Assembly: GCF_052857255.1 (NCBI RefSeq)
Contig: NC_135504.1
Location: 147,524,121 to 147,588,120, forward strand
DNA length: 64,000 bases
DNA from: Amblyomma americanum
Lineage: Eukaryota; Arthropoda; Arachnida; Ixodida; Ixodidae
Direction of reading: 5' to 3'
Every line of letters begins with the position of its first letter. Positions within the stretch are counted from its first letter, which is position 1. Both the position numbers and the translations under genes were made by a program. Positions 49,176-62,913 of this stretch are shown piece by piece. A model generated the notes under the pieces. It ran no database searches. It saw only the letters and a program-made list of their open reading frames with translations, and was not told where the DNA came from.

Positions 49176-52134
49176 CCGCTTGTTTCGTTGTTTTAAGCAA
49201 GAATAAGTGCTTTTCGCGTAGTTATAGAAGAAAAGATTTGACGCGTTTCACAGGGACACTTGTAAAACCGATGGTTCATATTTATCTCGTTTCGGTCTAA
49301 AACAGCTTGTTTCGTTGTATTAAGCACGAATACATGCTTTTAGCGCAGTTATAAGAGAAAAAGTTTTGACGCGTATCACATGGACACTTGTAAAACCGAT
49401 GTGTTCAGATCTAGCTCATCTCGGTCTAAAACAGCTTGTTTCGTTGTATTAAGCACGAATACATGCTTTTCGCGCAGTTATAAGAGAAAAAGTTTTGACG
49501 CGTGTCACAGGGACACTTGTAAAACCGATGTGTTCAGATTTAGCTCGTTTCGGTCTAAAACAACTTGCTTCGTTGTATTAAGCACGAATACATGCTTTTC
49601 GCGCAGTTATAAGAGAAAAAGTTTTGACGCGTGTAACATGGAGACTTGTAAAACCGATGTGTTCAGATCTAGCTCGTTTTGGTCTAAAACAGCTTGTTTC
49701 GTTGTATTAAGCACGAATACATGCTGTTCCCGCAGTTATAAGAGAAAAAGTTTTGACGCGTGTCACAGGGACGGTTGTAAAACCGATGTGTTGTGATTTA
49801 GCTCGTTTCGGTCAAAAACATCTTGTTTCGTTGTATTAAGCACGAATACATGCTTTTCGCGCAGTTATAAGAGAAAAAGTTTTGACGTGTATCAGAGGAA
49901 CACTTGTAAAACCGATGTGTTGTGATTTAGCTCGTTTCGTTCTAAAACAGCTTGTTTCGTTGTATTAAGCAAGAATACATGCTTTTCGCGCAGTTATAAG
50001 ATAAAACGATTTGACGCGTATCAGAGGAACACTTGTAAAACCGATGTGTTGTGATTTAGCTCGTTTCGGTCTAAAACAGCTTGTTTCGTTGTATTAAGCA
50101 CGAATACATGCTTTTCGCGCAGTTATAAGAGAAAAATATTGAAGCGTTTCACAGGGACACTTGTAAAACAGATGTGTTCAGATTTAGCTCGTTTTGGTTT
50201 AAAACAACTTGTTTTGTTGTATTAGCGCGAATACATGCTTTTCGCGCAGTTATAAGAGAAAAAGTTTTGACGCGTATCAGAGGAACACTTGTAAGACCGA
50301 TACGTTGTGATTTAGCTCGTTTCGGTCTAAAACAGCTTGTTTCGTTGTATTAAGCAAGAATACATGCTTTTCGCGCAGTTATAAGAGAAAAAGTTTTGAC
50401 GCGTGTCACAGGGACACTTGTAAAACCGATGTGTTCAGATTTACCTCGTTTCGGACTAACACAGCTTGTTTCGTTGGATTAAGCACGAATACATGCTTTT
50501 CGCGCAGTTATAAGAGAAAAAAGTTTTGACGCGTATCACATGGACACATTTAAAACCGATGTGTCCAGATTTAGCTCGATTCGGTCTAAAACAGCTTGTT
50601 TCGTTGTATTAAGCACGAATACATGCTTTTCGCGCAGTTATAAGAGAAAAAGTTTTGACGCGTATCACATGGACACTTGTAAAACCGATGTGTTCAGATT
50701 TAGCTCGTTTCGGTCTAAAACAACTTGTTTCGTTGTATTAAGCACGAATACATGCTTTTCGCGCAGTTATAAGAGAAAAAGTTTTGACGCGTGTCACAGG
50801 GACACTTGTGAAACCGATGTGTTTAGATATAGCTCGTTTCGGTCTAAAACAGCTTGTTTCGTTGTATTAAGCACGAATACATGCTGTTCGCGCAGTTATA
50901 AGAGAAAAAGTTTTGACGCGTGTCACAGGGACACTTGTAAAACCGATGTGTTCTGATTTAGCTCATCTCGGTCTAAAACAGCTAATTTCGTTGTATTAAG
51001 CACGAATACGTGCTTTTCGCGCAGTTATAAGAGAAAAAGTTTTGACGCGTATCAGAGGAACACATGTAAAACCGATGTGTTGTGATTTAGCTCGTTTCGG
51101 TCTAAAACAGCTTGTTTCGTTGTATTAAGCACGAATACATGCTTTTCGCGCAGTTATAAGAGAAAAAGTTCTGACGCGTATTAGAGGGACTTGTAAAACC
51201 GATGTGTTCAGATTTAGCTCATCTCGGTCTAAAACAGCTTGTCTCGTTGTATTAAGCACGAATACATGCTTTTCGCGCAGTTATAAGAGAAAAAGTTTTG
51301 ACGCCTATCACATGGACACTTGTAAAACCGATGTGTTCAGTTCTAGCTCTTTTTGGTATAAAACCGCTTGTTTCGTTGTTTTAAGCAAGAATAAGTGCTT
51401 TTCGCGTAGTTATAGAAGAAAAGTTTTGACGCGTTTCACAGGGACACTTGTAAAACCGATGGTTCAGATTTAGCTCGTTTCGGTCTAAAACAGCTTGTTT
51501 CGTTGTATTAAGCACGAATACATGCTTTTAGCGCAGTTATAAGATAAAAAGTTTTGACGCGTATCACATGGACACTTGTAAAACCGATGTGTTCAGATCT
51601 AGCTCATCTCGGTCTAAAACAGCTTGTTTCGTTGTATTAGGCACGAATACATGCTTTTCGCGCAGTTATAAGAGAAAAAGGTTTGACGCGTATCACATGG
51701 ACACTTGTAAAACCGATGTGTTCAGATCTAGCTCGTTTTGGTCTAAAACAGCTTGTTTCGTTGTATTAAGCACGAATACATGCTGTTCGCGCAGTTATAA
51801 GAGAAAAAGTTTTGACGCGTGTCACAGGGACACTTGTAAAACCGATGTGTTCAGATTTAGCTCATCTCGGTCTAAAACAGCTAGTTTCGTTGTATTAAGC
51901 AAGAATACATGCTTTTCGCGCAGTTATAAGAGAAAAAGTTCTCACGCGTGTCACAGGGACACTTGTAAAACCGATGTGTTCAGATTTAGCTCGTTTCGGT
52001 CTAAAACAACTTGTTTCGTTGTATTAAGCATGAATACATGCTTTTCGCGCAGTTATAAGAGAAAAAGTTTTGACGCGTATCACGTGGATACTTGTAAACC
52101 GATTTGTTTAGATATAGCTCGTTTTGGTATAAAA
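49176..52134. repeat. 23-monomer (2959-bp) unit, copy 2
   Basis: This continues the 2959-bp periodicity. The part 49260-50560 matches 42828-44128 and 45016-46316, and the part 50014-52134 matches 47055-49175. It lacks the TTGCAAAAC mark (it has TTGTAAAAC near 50160), so it descends from the 42.8-kb or earlier type rather than from the adjacent unit. The right edge is at AAACAGCTT near 52134, where sisters have AAACCGCTT. Confidence 0.88.
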
Positions 52135-55100
52135 CAGCTTGTTTCGTTGTTTTAAGCACGAATACGTGCTTTTCGCGTAGTTATAGAAGAAAAAGTTTTG
52201 ACGCGTATTAGAGGGACTTGTAAAACCGATGTTTTCAGATTTAGCTCATCTCGGTATAAAACAGCTTGTTTCGTTGTATTAAGCACGAATACATGCTTTT
52301 CGCGCAGTTATAAGAGAAAAAGTTTTGACGCGTATCAGAGGAAGACTTGTAAAACCGATGTGTTGTGATTTAGCTCGCTTCGGTCTAAAACAGCTTGTTT
52401 CGTTGTATTAAGCACGAATACATGCTTTTCCCGCAGTTATAAGAGAAAAAGTTTTGACGCGTATCACATGGACACTTGTAAAACCGACGTGTTCAGATCT
52501 AGCTCGTTTTGGTCTAAAACAGCTTGCTTCGTTGTATTAAGCACGAATACATGCTTTTCGCGCAGTTATAAGAGAAAAAGTTTTGACGCGTGTCACAGGG
52601 ACACTTGTAAAACCGATGTGTTCAGATTTAGCTCATCTCGGTCTAAAACAGCTAGTTTCGTTGTATTAAGCACGAATACATGCTTTTCGCGCAGTTATAA
52701 GATAAAAAGTTTTGACGCGTATCAGAGGAACACTTGTAAAACCGATGTGTTGTGATTTAGCTCGTTTCGGTCAAAAACAGCTTGTTTCGTTGTCTTAAGC
52801 ACGAATACATGCTTTTCGCGCAGTTATAAGAGAAAAAGTTTTGACGCGTATCAGAGGAACACTTGTAAAACCGATGTGTTGTGATTTAGCTCGTTTCGGT
52901 CTAAAACAGCTTGTTTCGTTGTATTAAGCAAGAATACAATGCTTTTCGCGCAGTTATAAGAGAAAAAGTTTTGACGCGTTTCACAGGGACACTTGTAAAA
53001 CCGATATGTTCAGATTTAGCTCGTTTCGGTCTAAAACAACTTGTTTCGTTGTATTAAGCACGAATACATGCTTTTCGCGCAGTTATAAGAGAAAAATGTT
53101 TTGACGCGTATCACGTGGATACTTGTAAAACCGATGTTTTAGATATAGCTCGTTTTGGTATAAAACCGCTTGTTTCGTTGTTTAAAGCAAGAATAAGTGC
53201 TTTTCGCGTAGTTATAGAAGAAAAGTTTTGACGCGTTTCACAGGGACACTTGTAAAACCGATGGTTCAGATTTAGCTCGTTTCGGTCTAAAACAGCTTGT
53301 TTCGTTGTATTAAGCACGAATACATGCTTTTAGCGCAGTTATAAGAGAAAAAGTTTTGACGCGTATCACATGGACACTTGTAAAACCGATGTGTTCAGAT
53401 TTAGCTCGTTTCGGTCTAAAACAACTAGTTTCGTTGTATTAAGCACGAATACATGCTTTTCGCGCAGTTATAAGAGAAAACGTTTTGACGCGTATCACGT
53501 GGATACTTGTAAAACCGATGTTTTAGATATAGCTCGTTTTGGTATAAAACCGCTTGTTTCGTTGTTTTAAGCAAGAATAAGTGCTTTTCGCGTAGTTATA
53601 GAAGAAAAGTTTTGACGCGTTTCACAGGGACGCTTGTAAAACCGATGGTTCAGATTTAGCTCGTTTCGGTCTAAAACAACTTGTTTCGTTGTATTAAGCA
53701 AGAATACAATGCTTTTCGCGCAGTTATAAGAGAAAAAGTTTTGACGCGTTTCACAGGGACACTTGTAAAACCGATGTGTTCAGATTTAGCTCGTTTCGGT
53801 CTAAAACAACTTGTTTCGTTGTATTAAGCACGAATACATGCTTTTCGCGCAGTTATAAGAGAAAAAGTTTTGACGCGTGCCACAGGGACACTTGTAAAAC
53901 CGATGTGTTCAGATTTAGCTCATCTCGGTCTAAAACAGCTAGTTTCGTTGTATTAAGCACGAATACTTGCTTTTCGCGCAGTTATAAGAGAAAAAGGTTT
54001 GACGCGTATCACATGGACACTTGTAAAACCGATGTGTTCAGATCTAGCTCGTTTTGGTCTAAAACAGCTTGTTTCGTTGTATTAAGCACGAATACATGCT
54101 GTTCGCGCAGTTATAAGAGAAAAAGTTTTGACGCGTGTCACAGGGACACTTGTAAAACCGATGTGTTCAGATTTAGCTCATCTCGGTCTAAAACAGCTAG
54201 TTTCGTTGTATTAGGCAAGAATACATGCTTTTCGCGCAGTTATAAGAGAAAAAGTTCTGACGCGTGTCACAGGGACACTTGTAAAACCGATGTGTTCAGA
54301 TTTAGCTCGTTTCGGTCTAAAACAACTTGTTTCGTTGTATTAAGCATGAATACATGCTTTTCGCGCAGTTATAAGAGTAAAAGTTTTGACGCGTATCACG
54401 TGGATACTTGTAAAATCGATGTGTTTAGGTATAGCTCGTTTTGGTATAAAACAGCTTGTTTCGTTGTATTAAGCACGAATACATGCTTTTCGCGCAGTTA
54501 TAAGAGAAAAAGTTTTGACGCCTATCAGATGAAGAGTTGTAAAACCGATGTGTTCAGATCTAGCTCGCTTCGGTCTAAAACAGCTTGTTTCGTTGTATTA
54601 ATCACGAATACATGCTCTTAGCGCAGTTATAAGAGAAAAAGTTTCGACGCGTACCACATGGACACTTGTAAAACCGATGTGTTCAGATCTAGCTCATCTC
54701 GGTCTAAAACAGCTAGTTTCGTTGTATTAAGCAAGAATACATGCTTTTCGCGCAGTTATAAGAGAAAAAGTTCTGACGCGTATTAGAGGGACTTGTAAAA
54801 CCGATGTGTTCAGATTTAGCTCATCTCGGTCTAAAACAGCTTGTTTCGTTGTATTAAGCACGAATACATGCTTTTCGCGCAGTTATAAGAGAAAAAGTTT
54901 TGACGCCTATCACATGGACTTTTGTAAAGCCGATGTGTTCAGATCTAGCTCGTTTTGGTATAAAACCGCTTGTTTCGTTGTTTAAAGCAAGAATAAGTGC
55001 TTTTCGCGTAGTTATAGAAGAAAAGTTTTGACGCGTTTCACAGGGACACTTGTAAAACCGATGGTTCAGATTTAGCTCGTTTCGGTCTAAAACAGCTTGT

Positions 55101-57765
55101 TTCGTTGTATTAAGCACGAATACATGCTTTTAGCGCAGTTATAAGAGAAAAAGTTTTGACGCGTATCACATGGACACTTGTAAAACCGATGTGTTCAGAT
55201 CTAGTTCATCTCGGTCTAAAACAGCTTGTTTCGTTGTATTAAGCACGAATACATGCTTTTAGCGTAGTTATAAGAGAAAAAGTTTTGACACGTATCACAT
55301 GGACACTTGTAAAACCGATGTGTTCAGATCTAGCTCATCTCGGTCTAAAACAGCTTGATTCGTTGTATTAAGCACGAATACATGCTTTTCGCGCAGTTAT
55401 AAGAGAAAAAGTTTTGACGCGTGTCACAGGGACACTTGTAAAACCGATGTGTTCAGATTTAGCTCGTTTCGGTCTAAAACAACTTGCTTCGTTGTATTAA
55501 GCACGAATACATGCTTTTCGCGCAGTTATAAGAGAAAAAGTTTTGACGCGTATAACATGGAGACTTGTAAAACCGATGTGTTCAGATCTAGCTCGTTTTG
55601 GTCTAAAACAGCTTGTTTCGTTGTATTAAGCACGAATACATGCTGTTCCCGCAGTTATAAGAGAAAAAGTTTTGACGCGTGTCACAGGGACGGTTGTAAA
55701 ACCGATGTGTTGTGATTTAGCTCGTTTCGGTCAAAAACATCTTGTTTCGTTGTATTAAGCACGAATACATGCTTTTCGCGCAGTTATAAGAGAAAAAGTT
55801 TTGACGTGTATCAGAGGAACACTTGTAAAACCGATGTGTTGTGATTTAGCTCGTTTCGGTCTAAAACAGCTTGTTTTGTTGTATTAAGCAAGAATACATG
55901 CTTTTCGCGCAGTTATAAGATAAAACGATTTGACGCGTATCAGAGGAACACTTGTAAAACCGATGTGTTGTGATTTAGCTCGTTTCGGTCTAAAACAGCT
56001 TGTTTCGTTGTATTAAGCACGAATACATGCTTTTCGCGCAGTTATAAGAGATAAATTTTGAAGCGTTTCACAGGGACATTTGTAAAACCGATGTGTTCAG
56101 ATTTAGCTCGTTTTGGTTTAAAACAACTTGTTTTGTTGTATTAAGCGCGAATACATGCTTTTCGCGCAGTTATAAGAGAAAAAGTTTCGACGCGTATCAG
56201 AGGAACACTTGTAAGACCGATATGTTGTGATTTAGCTCGTTTCGGTCTAAAACAGCTTGTTTCGTTGTATTAAGCAAGAATACATGCTTTTCGCGCAGTT
56301 TAAAGAGAAAAAGTTTTGACGCGTGTCACAGGGACACTTGTAAAACCGATGTGTTCAGATTTACCTCGTTTCGGACTAACACAGCTTGTTTCGTTGGATT
56401 AAGCACGAATACATGCTTTTCGCGCAGTTATAAGAGAAAAAAGTTTTGACGCGTATCACATGGACACATTGAAAACCGATGTTTTCAGATTTAGCTCGTT
56501 TCGGTCTAAAACAGCTTGTTTCGTTGTATTAAGCAAGAATACATGCTTTTCGCGCAGTTATAAGAGAAAAAGATTTGACGCGTTTCACAGGGACACTTGT
56601 AAAACCGATGTGTTCAGATTTAGCTCGTTTCGGTCTAAAACAACTTGTTTCGTTGTATTAAGCACGAATACATGCTTTTCGCGCAGTTATAAGAGAAAAA
56701 GTTTTGACGCGTGTCACAGGGACACTTGTAAAACCGATGTGTTTAGATATAGCTCGTTTTGGTATAAAACAGCTTGTTTCGTTGTTTTAAGCAAGAATAC
56801 GTGCTTTTCGCGTAGTTATAGAAGAAAAGGTTCTGAGGCGTATTACAGGGACTTGTAAAACCGATGTGTTCAGATTTAGCTCATCTAGGTCTAAAACAGC
56901 TTGTTTCGTTGTATTAAGCACGAATACATGCTTTTCGCGCAGTTATAAGAGAAAAAGTTTTGACGCGTATCAGAGGAAGAGTTGTAAAACCGATGTGTTC
57001 AGATCTAGCTCGTTTCGGTCTAAAACAGCTTGTTTCGTTGTATTAATCACGAATACATGCTCTTAGCGCAGTTATAAAAGAAAAAGTTTTGACGCGTGTC
57101 ACAGGGACACTTGTAAAACCGATGTGTTCAGATTTACCTCGTTTCGGTCTAAAACAGCTAGTTTCGTTGTATTAAGCAAGAATACATGCTTTTCGCGCAG
57201 TTATAAGAGAAAAAGTTCTGACGCGTATTAGAGGGACTTGTAAAACCGATGTGTTCAGATTTAGCTCATCTCGGTCTAAAACAGCTTGTCTCGTTGTATT
57301 AAGCACGAATACATGCTTTTCGCGCAGTTATAGGAGAAAAAGTTTTGACGCCTATCACATGAACACTTGTAAAACCGATGTGTTCAGATCTAGCTCGTTT
57401 TGGTATAAAACCGCTTGTTTCGTTGTTTTAAGCAAGAATAAGTGCTTTTCGCGTAGTTATAGAAGAAAAGTTTTGACGCGTTTCACAGGGACACTTGTAA
57501 AACCGATGGTTCAGATTTAGCTCGTTTCGGTCTAAAACAGCTTGTTTCGTTGTATTAAGCACGAATACATGCTTTTAGCGCAGTTATAAGATAAAAAGTT
57601 TTGACGCGTATCACATGGACACTTGTAAAACCGATGTGTTCAGATCTAGCTCATCTCGGTCTAAAACAGCTTGTTTCGTTGTATTAAGCACGAATACATG
57701 CTTTTCGCGCAGTTATAAGAGAAAAACTTTTGACGCGTGTCACAGGGACACTTGTAAAACCGATG
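52135..57765. repeat. Mosaic segment without clear tandem unit
   Basis: Pieces of several blocks are joined. 52156-53000 holds class V, II, III and IV copies with AAGATAAAAAG. 53150-53330 and 54945-55125 are two copies of a class VIII pair with GTTTAAAGC. 53776-54470 holds the I-II-III-II-I series. 55449-56450 follows the 11.6-12.6-kb type. 56460-57066 matches 38832-39438 at 17628 bp. Marks such as TAAGAGTAAAAG near 54375 and AAAATCGATG near 54413 are private. No non-satellite sequence is present. Confidence 0.82.
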
Positions 57766-57892
57766 TGTTCAGATTTAGCTCGTTTCGGTCTAAAACAACT
57801 TGTTTCGTTGTTTTAAGCACGAATACGTGCTTTTCGCGTAGTTATAGAAGAAAAAGTTTTGACGCGTATTAGAGGGACTTGTAAAACCGATG
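57766..57892. repeat. Chimeric monomer: class I head, class V tail
   Basis: The head is class I (TGTTCAGATTTAGCTCG, AACAACTTG). From GTTGTTTTAAGCACG onward it is class V with GCGTAGTTATAGAAG and the short ATTAGAGGGACTTG linker. It resembles the chimera at 4634 but switches earlier: at 4634 the segment is still GTTGTATTAAGCAAG. It is thus an independent exchange between the same two classes. A copy lies at 60340-60466. Confidence 0.85.
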
Positions 57893-60339
57893 TGTTCAGA
57901 TTTAGCTCATCTCGGTATAAAACAGCTTGTTTCGTTGTATTAAGCACGAATACATGCTTTTCGCGCAGTTATAAGAGAAAAAGTTTTGACGCGTATCAGA
58001 GGAAGACTTGTAAAACCGATGTGTTGTGATTTAGCTCGCTTCGGTCTAAAACAGCTTGTTTCGCTGTATTAAGCACGAATACATGCTTTTCGCGCAGTTA
58101 TAAGAGAAAAAGTTTTGACGCGTATCACATGGACACTTGTAAAACCGACGTGTTCAGATCTAGCTCGTTTTGGTCTAAAACAGCTTGCTTCGTTGTATTA
58201 AGCACGAATACATGCTTTTCGCGCAGTTATAAGAGAAAAAGTTTTGACGCGTGTCACAGGGACACTTGTAAAACCGATGTGTTCAGATTTAGCTCATCTC
58301 GGTCTAAAACAGCTAGTTTCGTTGTATTAAGCACGAATACATGCTTTTCGCGCAGTTATAGGAGAAAAAGTTTTGACGCGTATCAGAGGAACACCTGTAA
58401 AACCGATGTGTTGTGATTTAGCTCGTTTCGGTCAAAAACAGCTTGGTTCGTTGTATTAAGCACGAATACATGCTTTTCGCGCAGTTATAAGAGAAAAAGT
58501 TTTGACGCGTATCAGAGGAACACTTGTAAAACCGATGTGTTGTGATTTAGCTCGTTTCGGTCTAAAACAGCTTGTTTCGTTGTATTAAGGAAGAATACAT
58601 GCTCTTTGCGCAGTTATAAGAGAAAAAGTTTTGACGCGTGTCACAGGGACACTTGTAAAACCGATGTGTTCAGATTTACCTCGTTTCGGTCTAAAACAGC
58701 TTGTTTCGTTGTATTAAGCAAGAATACAATGCTTTTCGCGCAGTTATAAGAGAAAAAGTTTTGACGCGTTTCACAGGGACACTTGTAAAACCGATGTGTT
58801 CAGATTTAGCTCTTTTCGGTCTAAAACAACTTGTTTCGTTGTATTAAGCACGAATACATGCTTTTCGCGCAGTTATAAGAGAAAAATGTTTTGACGCGTA
58901 TCACGTGGATACTTGTAAAACCGATGTTTTAGATATAGCTCGTTTTGGTATAAAACCGCTTGTTTCGTTGTTTTAGGCAAGAATAAGTGCTTTTCGCGTA
59001 GTTATAGAAGAAAAGTTTTGACGCGTTTCACAGGGACACTTGTAAAACCGATGGTTCAGATTTAGCTCGTTTCGGTCTAAAACAGCTTGTTTCGTTGTAT
59101 TAAGCACGAATACATGCTTTTAGCGCAGTTATAAGAGAAAAAGTTTTGACGCGTATCACATGGACACTTGTAAAACTGATGTGTTCAGATTTAGCTCGTT
59201 TCGGTCTAAAACAATTAGTTTCGTTGTATTAAGCACGAATACATGCTTTTCGCGCAGTTAAAGAGAAAACGTTTTGACGCGTATCACGTGGATACTTGTA
59301 AAACCGATGTTTTAGATATAGCTCGTTTTGGTATAAAACCGCTTGTTTCGTTGTTTTAAGCAAGAATAAGTGCTTTTCGCGTTGTTATAGAAGAAAAGTT
59401 TTGACGCGTTTCACAGGGACGCTTGTAAAACCGATGGTTCAGATTTAGCTCGTTTCGGTCTAAAACAACTTGTTTCGTTGTATTAAGCAAGAATACAATG
59501 CTTTTCGCGCAGTTATAAGAGAAAAAGTTTTGACGCGTTTCACAGGGACACTTGTAAATCCGATGTGTTCAGATTTAGCTCATTTCGGTCTAAAACAACT
59601 TGTTTCGTTGTATTAAGCACGAATACATGCTTTTCGCGCCGTTATAAGAGAAAAAGTTTTGACGCGTGCCACAGGGACACTTGTAAAACCGATGTGTTCA
59701 GATTTAGCTCATCTCGGTCTAAAACAGCTAGTTTCGTTGTATTAAGCACGAATACATGCTTTTCGCGCAGTTATAAGAGAAAAAGGTTTGACGCGTATCA
59801 CATGGACACTTGTAAAACCGATGTGTTCAGAGCTAGCTCGTTTTGGTCTAAAACAGCTTGTTTCGTTGTATTAAGCACGAATACATGCTATTCGCGCAGT
59901 TATAAGAGAAAAAGTTTTGACGCGTGTCACAGGGACACTTGTAAAACCGATGTGTTCAGATTTAGCTCATCTCGGTCTAAAACAGCTAGTTTCGTTGTAT
60001 TAAGCAAGAATACATGCTTTTCGCGCAGTTATAAGAGAAAAAGTTCTGACGCGTGTCACAGGGACACTTGTAAAACCGATGTGTTCAGATTTAGCTCGTT
60101 TCGGTCTAAAACAACTTGTTTCGTTGTATTAAGCATGAATACATGCTTTTCGCGCAGTTATAAGAGAAAAAGTTTTGACGCGTATCAGAGGAACACATGT
60201 AAAACCGATGTGTTGTGATTTAGCTCGTTTCGGTCTAAAACAGCTTGTTTCGTTGTATTAAGCACGAATACATGCTTTTCGCGCAGTTATAAGAGAAAAA
60301 GTTTTGACGCGTGCCACAGGGACAATTGTAAAACCGATG
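57766..60339. repeat. 20-monomer (2574-bp) unit, copy 1
   Basis: This begins with a chimeric monomer and includes CTTCGGTC class IV, class III with CCGACGTG, GCTTGGTTCG, TAAGGAAG with ATGCTCTTTGCGC, two class VIII monomers followed by GATGGTTCAG, GTTAAAGAGAAAACG, TGTAAATCCGATG and CGCGCCGTTATAAG. Each of these rare marks is repeated 2574 bp to the right. Confidence 0.9.
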
Positions 60340-62784
60340 TGTTCAGATTTAGCTCGTTTCGGTCTAAAACAACTTGTTTCGTTGTTTTAAGCACGAATAC
60401 GTGCTTTTCGCGTAGTTATAGAAGAAAAAGTTTTGACGCGTATTAGAGGGACTTGTAAAACCGATGTGTTCAGATTTAGCTCATCTCGGTATAAAACAGC
60501 TTGTTTCGTTGTATTAAGCACGAATACATGCTTTTCGCGCAGTTATAAGAGAAAAAGTTTTGACGCGTATCAGAGGAAGACTTGTAAAACCGATGTGTTG
60601 TGATTTAGCTCGCTTCGGTCTAAAACAGCTTGTTTCGTTGTATTAAGCACGAATACATGCTTTTCGCGCAGTTATAAGAGAAAAAGTTTTGACGCGTATC
60701 ACATGGACACTTGTAAAACCGACGTGTTCAGATCTAGCTCGTTTTGGTCTAAAACAGCTTGCTTCGTTGTATTAAGCACGAATACATGCTTTTCGCGCAG
60801 TTATAAGAGAAAAAGTTTTGACGCGTGTCACAGGGACACTTGTAAAACCGATGTGTTCAGATTTAGCTCATCTCGGTCTAAAACAGCTAGTTTCGTTGTA
60901 TTAAGCACGAATACATGCTTTTCGCGCAGTTATAGGAGAAAAAGTTTTGACGCGTATCAGAGGAACACTTGTAAAACCGATGTGTTGTGATTTAGCTCGT
61001 TTCGGTCAAAAACAGCTTGGTTCGTTGTATTAAGCACGAATACATGCTTTTCGCGCAGTTATAAGAGAAAAAGTTTTGACGCGTATCAGAGGAACACTTG
61101 TAAAACCGATGTGTTGTGATTTAGCTCGTTTCGGTCTAAAACAGCTTGTTTCGTTGTATTAAGGAAGAATACATGCTCTTTGCGCAGTTATAAGAGAAAA
61201 AGTTTTGACGCGTGTCACAGGGACACTTGTAAAACCGATGTGTTCAGATTTACCTCGTTTCGGTCTAAAACAGCTTGTTTCGTTGTATTAGGCAAGAATA
61301 CAATGCTTTTCGCGCAGTTATAAGAGAAAAAGTTTTGACGCGTTTCACAGGGACACTTGTAAAACCGATGTGTTCAGATTTAGCTCGTTTCGGTCTAAAA
61401 CAACTTGTTTCGTTGTATTAAGCACGAATACATGCTTTTCGCGCAGTTATAAGAGAAAAATGTTTTGACGCGTATCACGTGGATACTTGTAAAACCGATG
61501 TTTTAGATATAGCTCGTTTTGGTATAAAACCGCTTGTTTCGTTGTTTTAAGCAAGAATAAGTGCTTTTCGCGTAGTTATAGAAGAAAAGTTTTGACGCGT
61601 TTCACAGAGACACTTGTAAAACCGATGGTTCAGATTTAGCTCGTTTCGGTCTAAAACAGCTTGTTTCGTTGTATTAAGCACGAATACATGCTTTTAGCGC
61701 AGTTATAAGAGAAAAAGTTTTGACGCGTATCACATGGACACTTGTAAAACTGATGTGTTCAGATTTAGCTCGTTTCGGTCTAAAACAACTAGTTTCGTTG
61801 TATTAAGCACGAATACATGCTTTTCGCGCAGTTAAAGAGAAAACGTTTTGACGCGTATCACGTGGATACTTGTAAAACCGATGTTTTAGATATAGCTCGT
61901 TTTGGTATAAAACCGCTTGTTTCGTTGTTTTAAGCAAGAATAAGTGCTTTTCGCGTTGTTATAGAAGAAAAGTTTTGACGCGTTTCACAGGGACGCTTGT
62001 AAAACCGATGGTTCAGATTTAGCTCGGTTCGGTCTAAAACAACTTGTTTCGTTGTATTAAGCAAGAATACAATGCTTTTCGCGCAGTTATAAGAGAAAAA
62101 GTTTTGACGCGTTTCACAGGGACACTTGTAAATCCGATGTGTTCAGATTTAGCTCATTTCGGTCTAAAACAACTTGTTTCGTTGTATTAAGCACGAATAC
62201 ATGCTTTTCGCGCCGTTATAAGAGAAAAAGTTTTGACGCGTGCCACAGGGACACTTGTAAAACCGATGTGTTCAGATTTAGCTCATCTCGGTCTAAAACA
62301 GCTAGTTTCGTTGTATTAAGCACGAATACATGCTTTTCGCGCAGTTATAAGAGAAAAAGGTTTGACGCGTATCACATGGACACTTGTAAAACCGATGTGT
62401 TCAGATCTAGCTCGTTTTGGTCTAAAACAGCTTGTTTCGTTGTATTAAGCACGAATACATGCTGTTCGCGCAGTTATAAGAGAAAAAGTTTTGACGCGTG
62501 TCACAGGGACACTTGTAAAACCGATGTGTTCAGATTTAGCTCATCTCGGTCTAAAACAGCTAGTTTTGTTGTATTAAGCAAGAATACATGCTTTTCGCGC
62601 AGTTATAAGAGAAAAAGTTCTGACGCGTGTCACAGGGACACTTGTAAAACCGATGTGTTCAGATTTAGCTCGTTTCGGTCTAAAACAACTTGTTTCGTTG
62701 TATTAAGCATGAATACATGCTTTTCGCGCAGTTATAAGAGAAAAAGTTTTGACGCGTATCAGAGGAACACATGTAAAACCGATG
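60340..62784. repeat. 20-monomer (2574-bp) unit, copy 2 (19 monomers)
   Basis: This is a tandem copy of 57766 onward. Landmarks are 57766/60340, 58129/60703, 59551/62125 and 59565/62139, all at 2574 bp. Differences include TTAGGCAAG near 61290 against TTAAGCAAG, CTCGGTTCGG near 62025 and CACAGAGAC near 61605. It breaks off after the CACATGTAAAACC linker into a chimeric monomer. Confidence 0.9.
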
Positions 62785-62913
62785 TGTTGTGATTTAGCTC
62801 ATCTCGGTCTAAAACAGCTTGTCTCGTTGTATTAAGCACGAATACATGCTTTTCGCGCAGTTATAAGAGAAAAACTTTTGACGCCTATCACATGAACACT
62901 TGTAAAACCGATG
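62785..62913. repeat. Chimeric monomer: class IV head, class II body
   Basis: It starts TGTTGTGATTTAGCTC as in the partner at 60211, then continues CATCTCGGTC with AGCTTGTCTCG and a GACGCCTATCACATGAAC linker, as near 57258-57365. Like the monomer at 19174, the switch lies within GATTTAGCTC, so the same short shared segment is the crossover site in two unrelated places. Confidence 0.85.
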
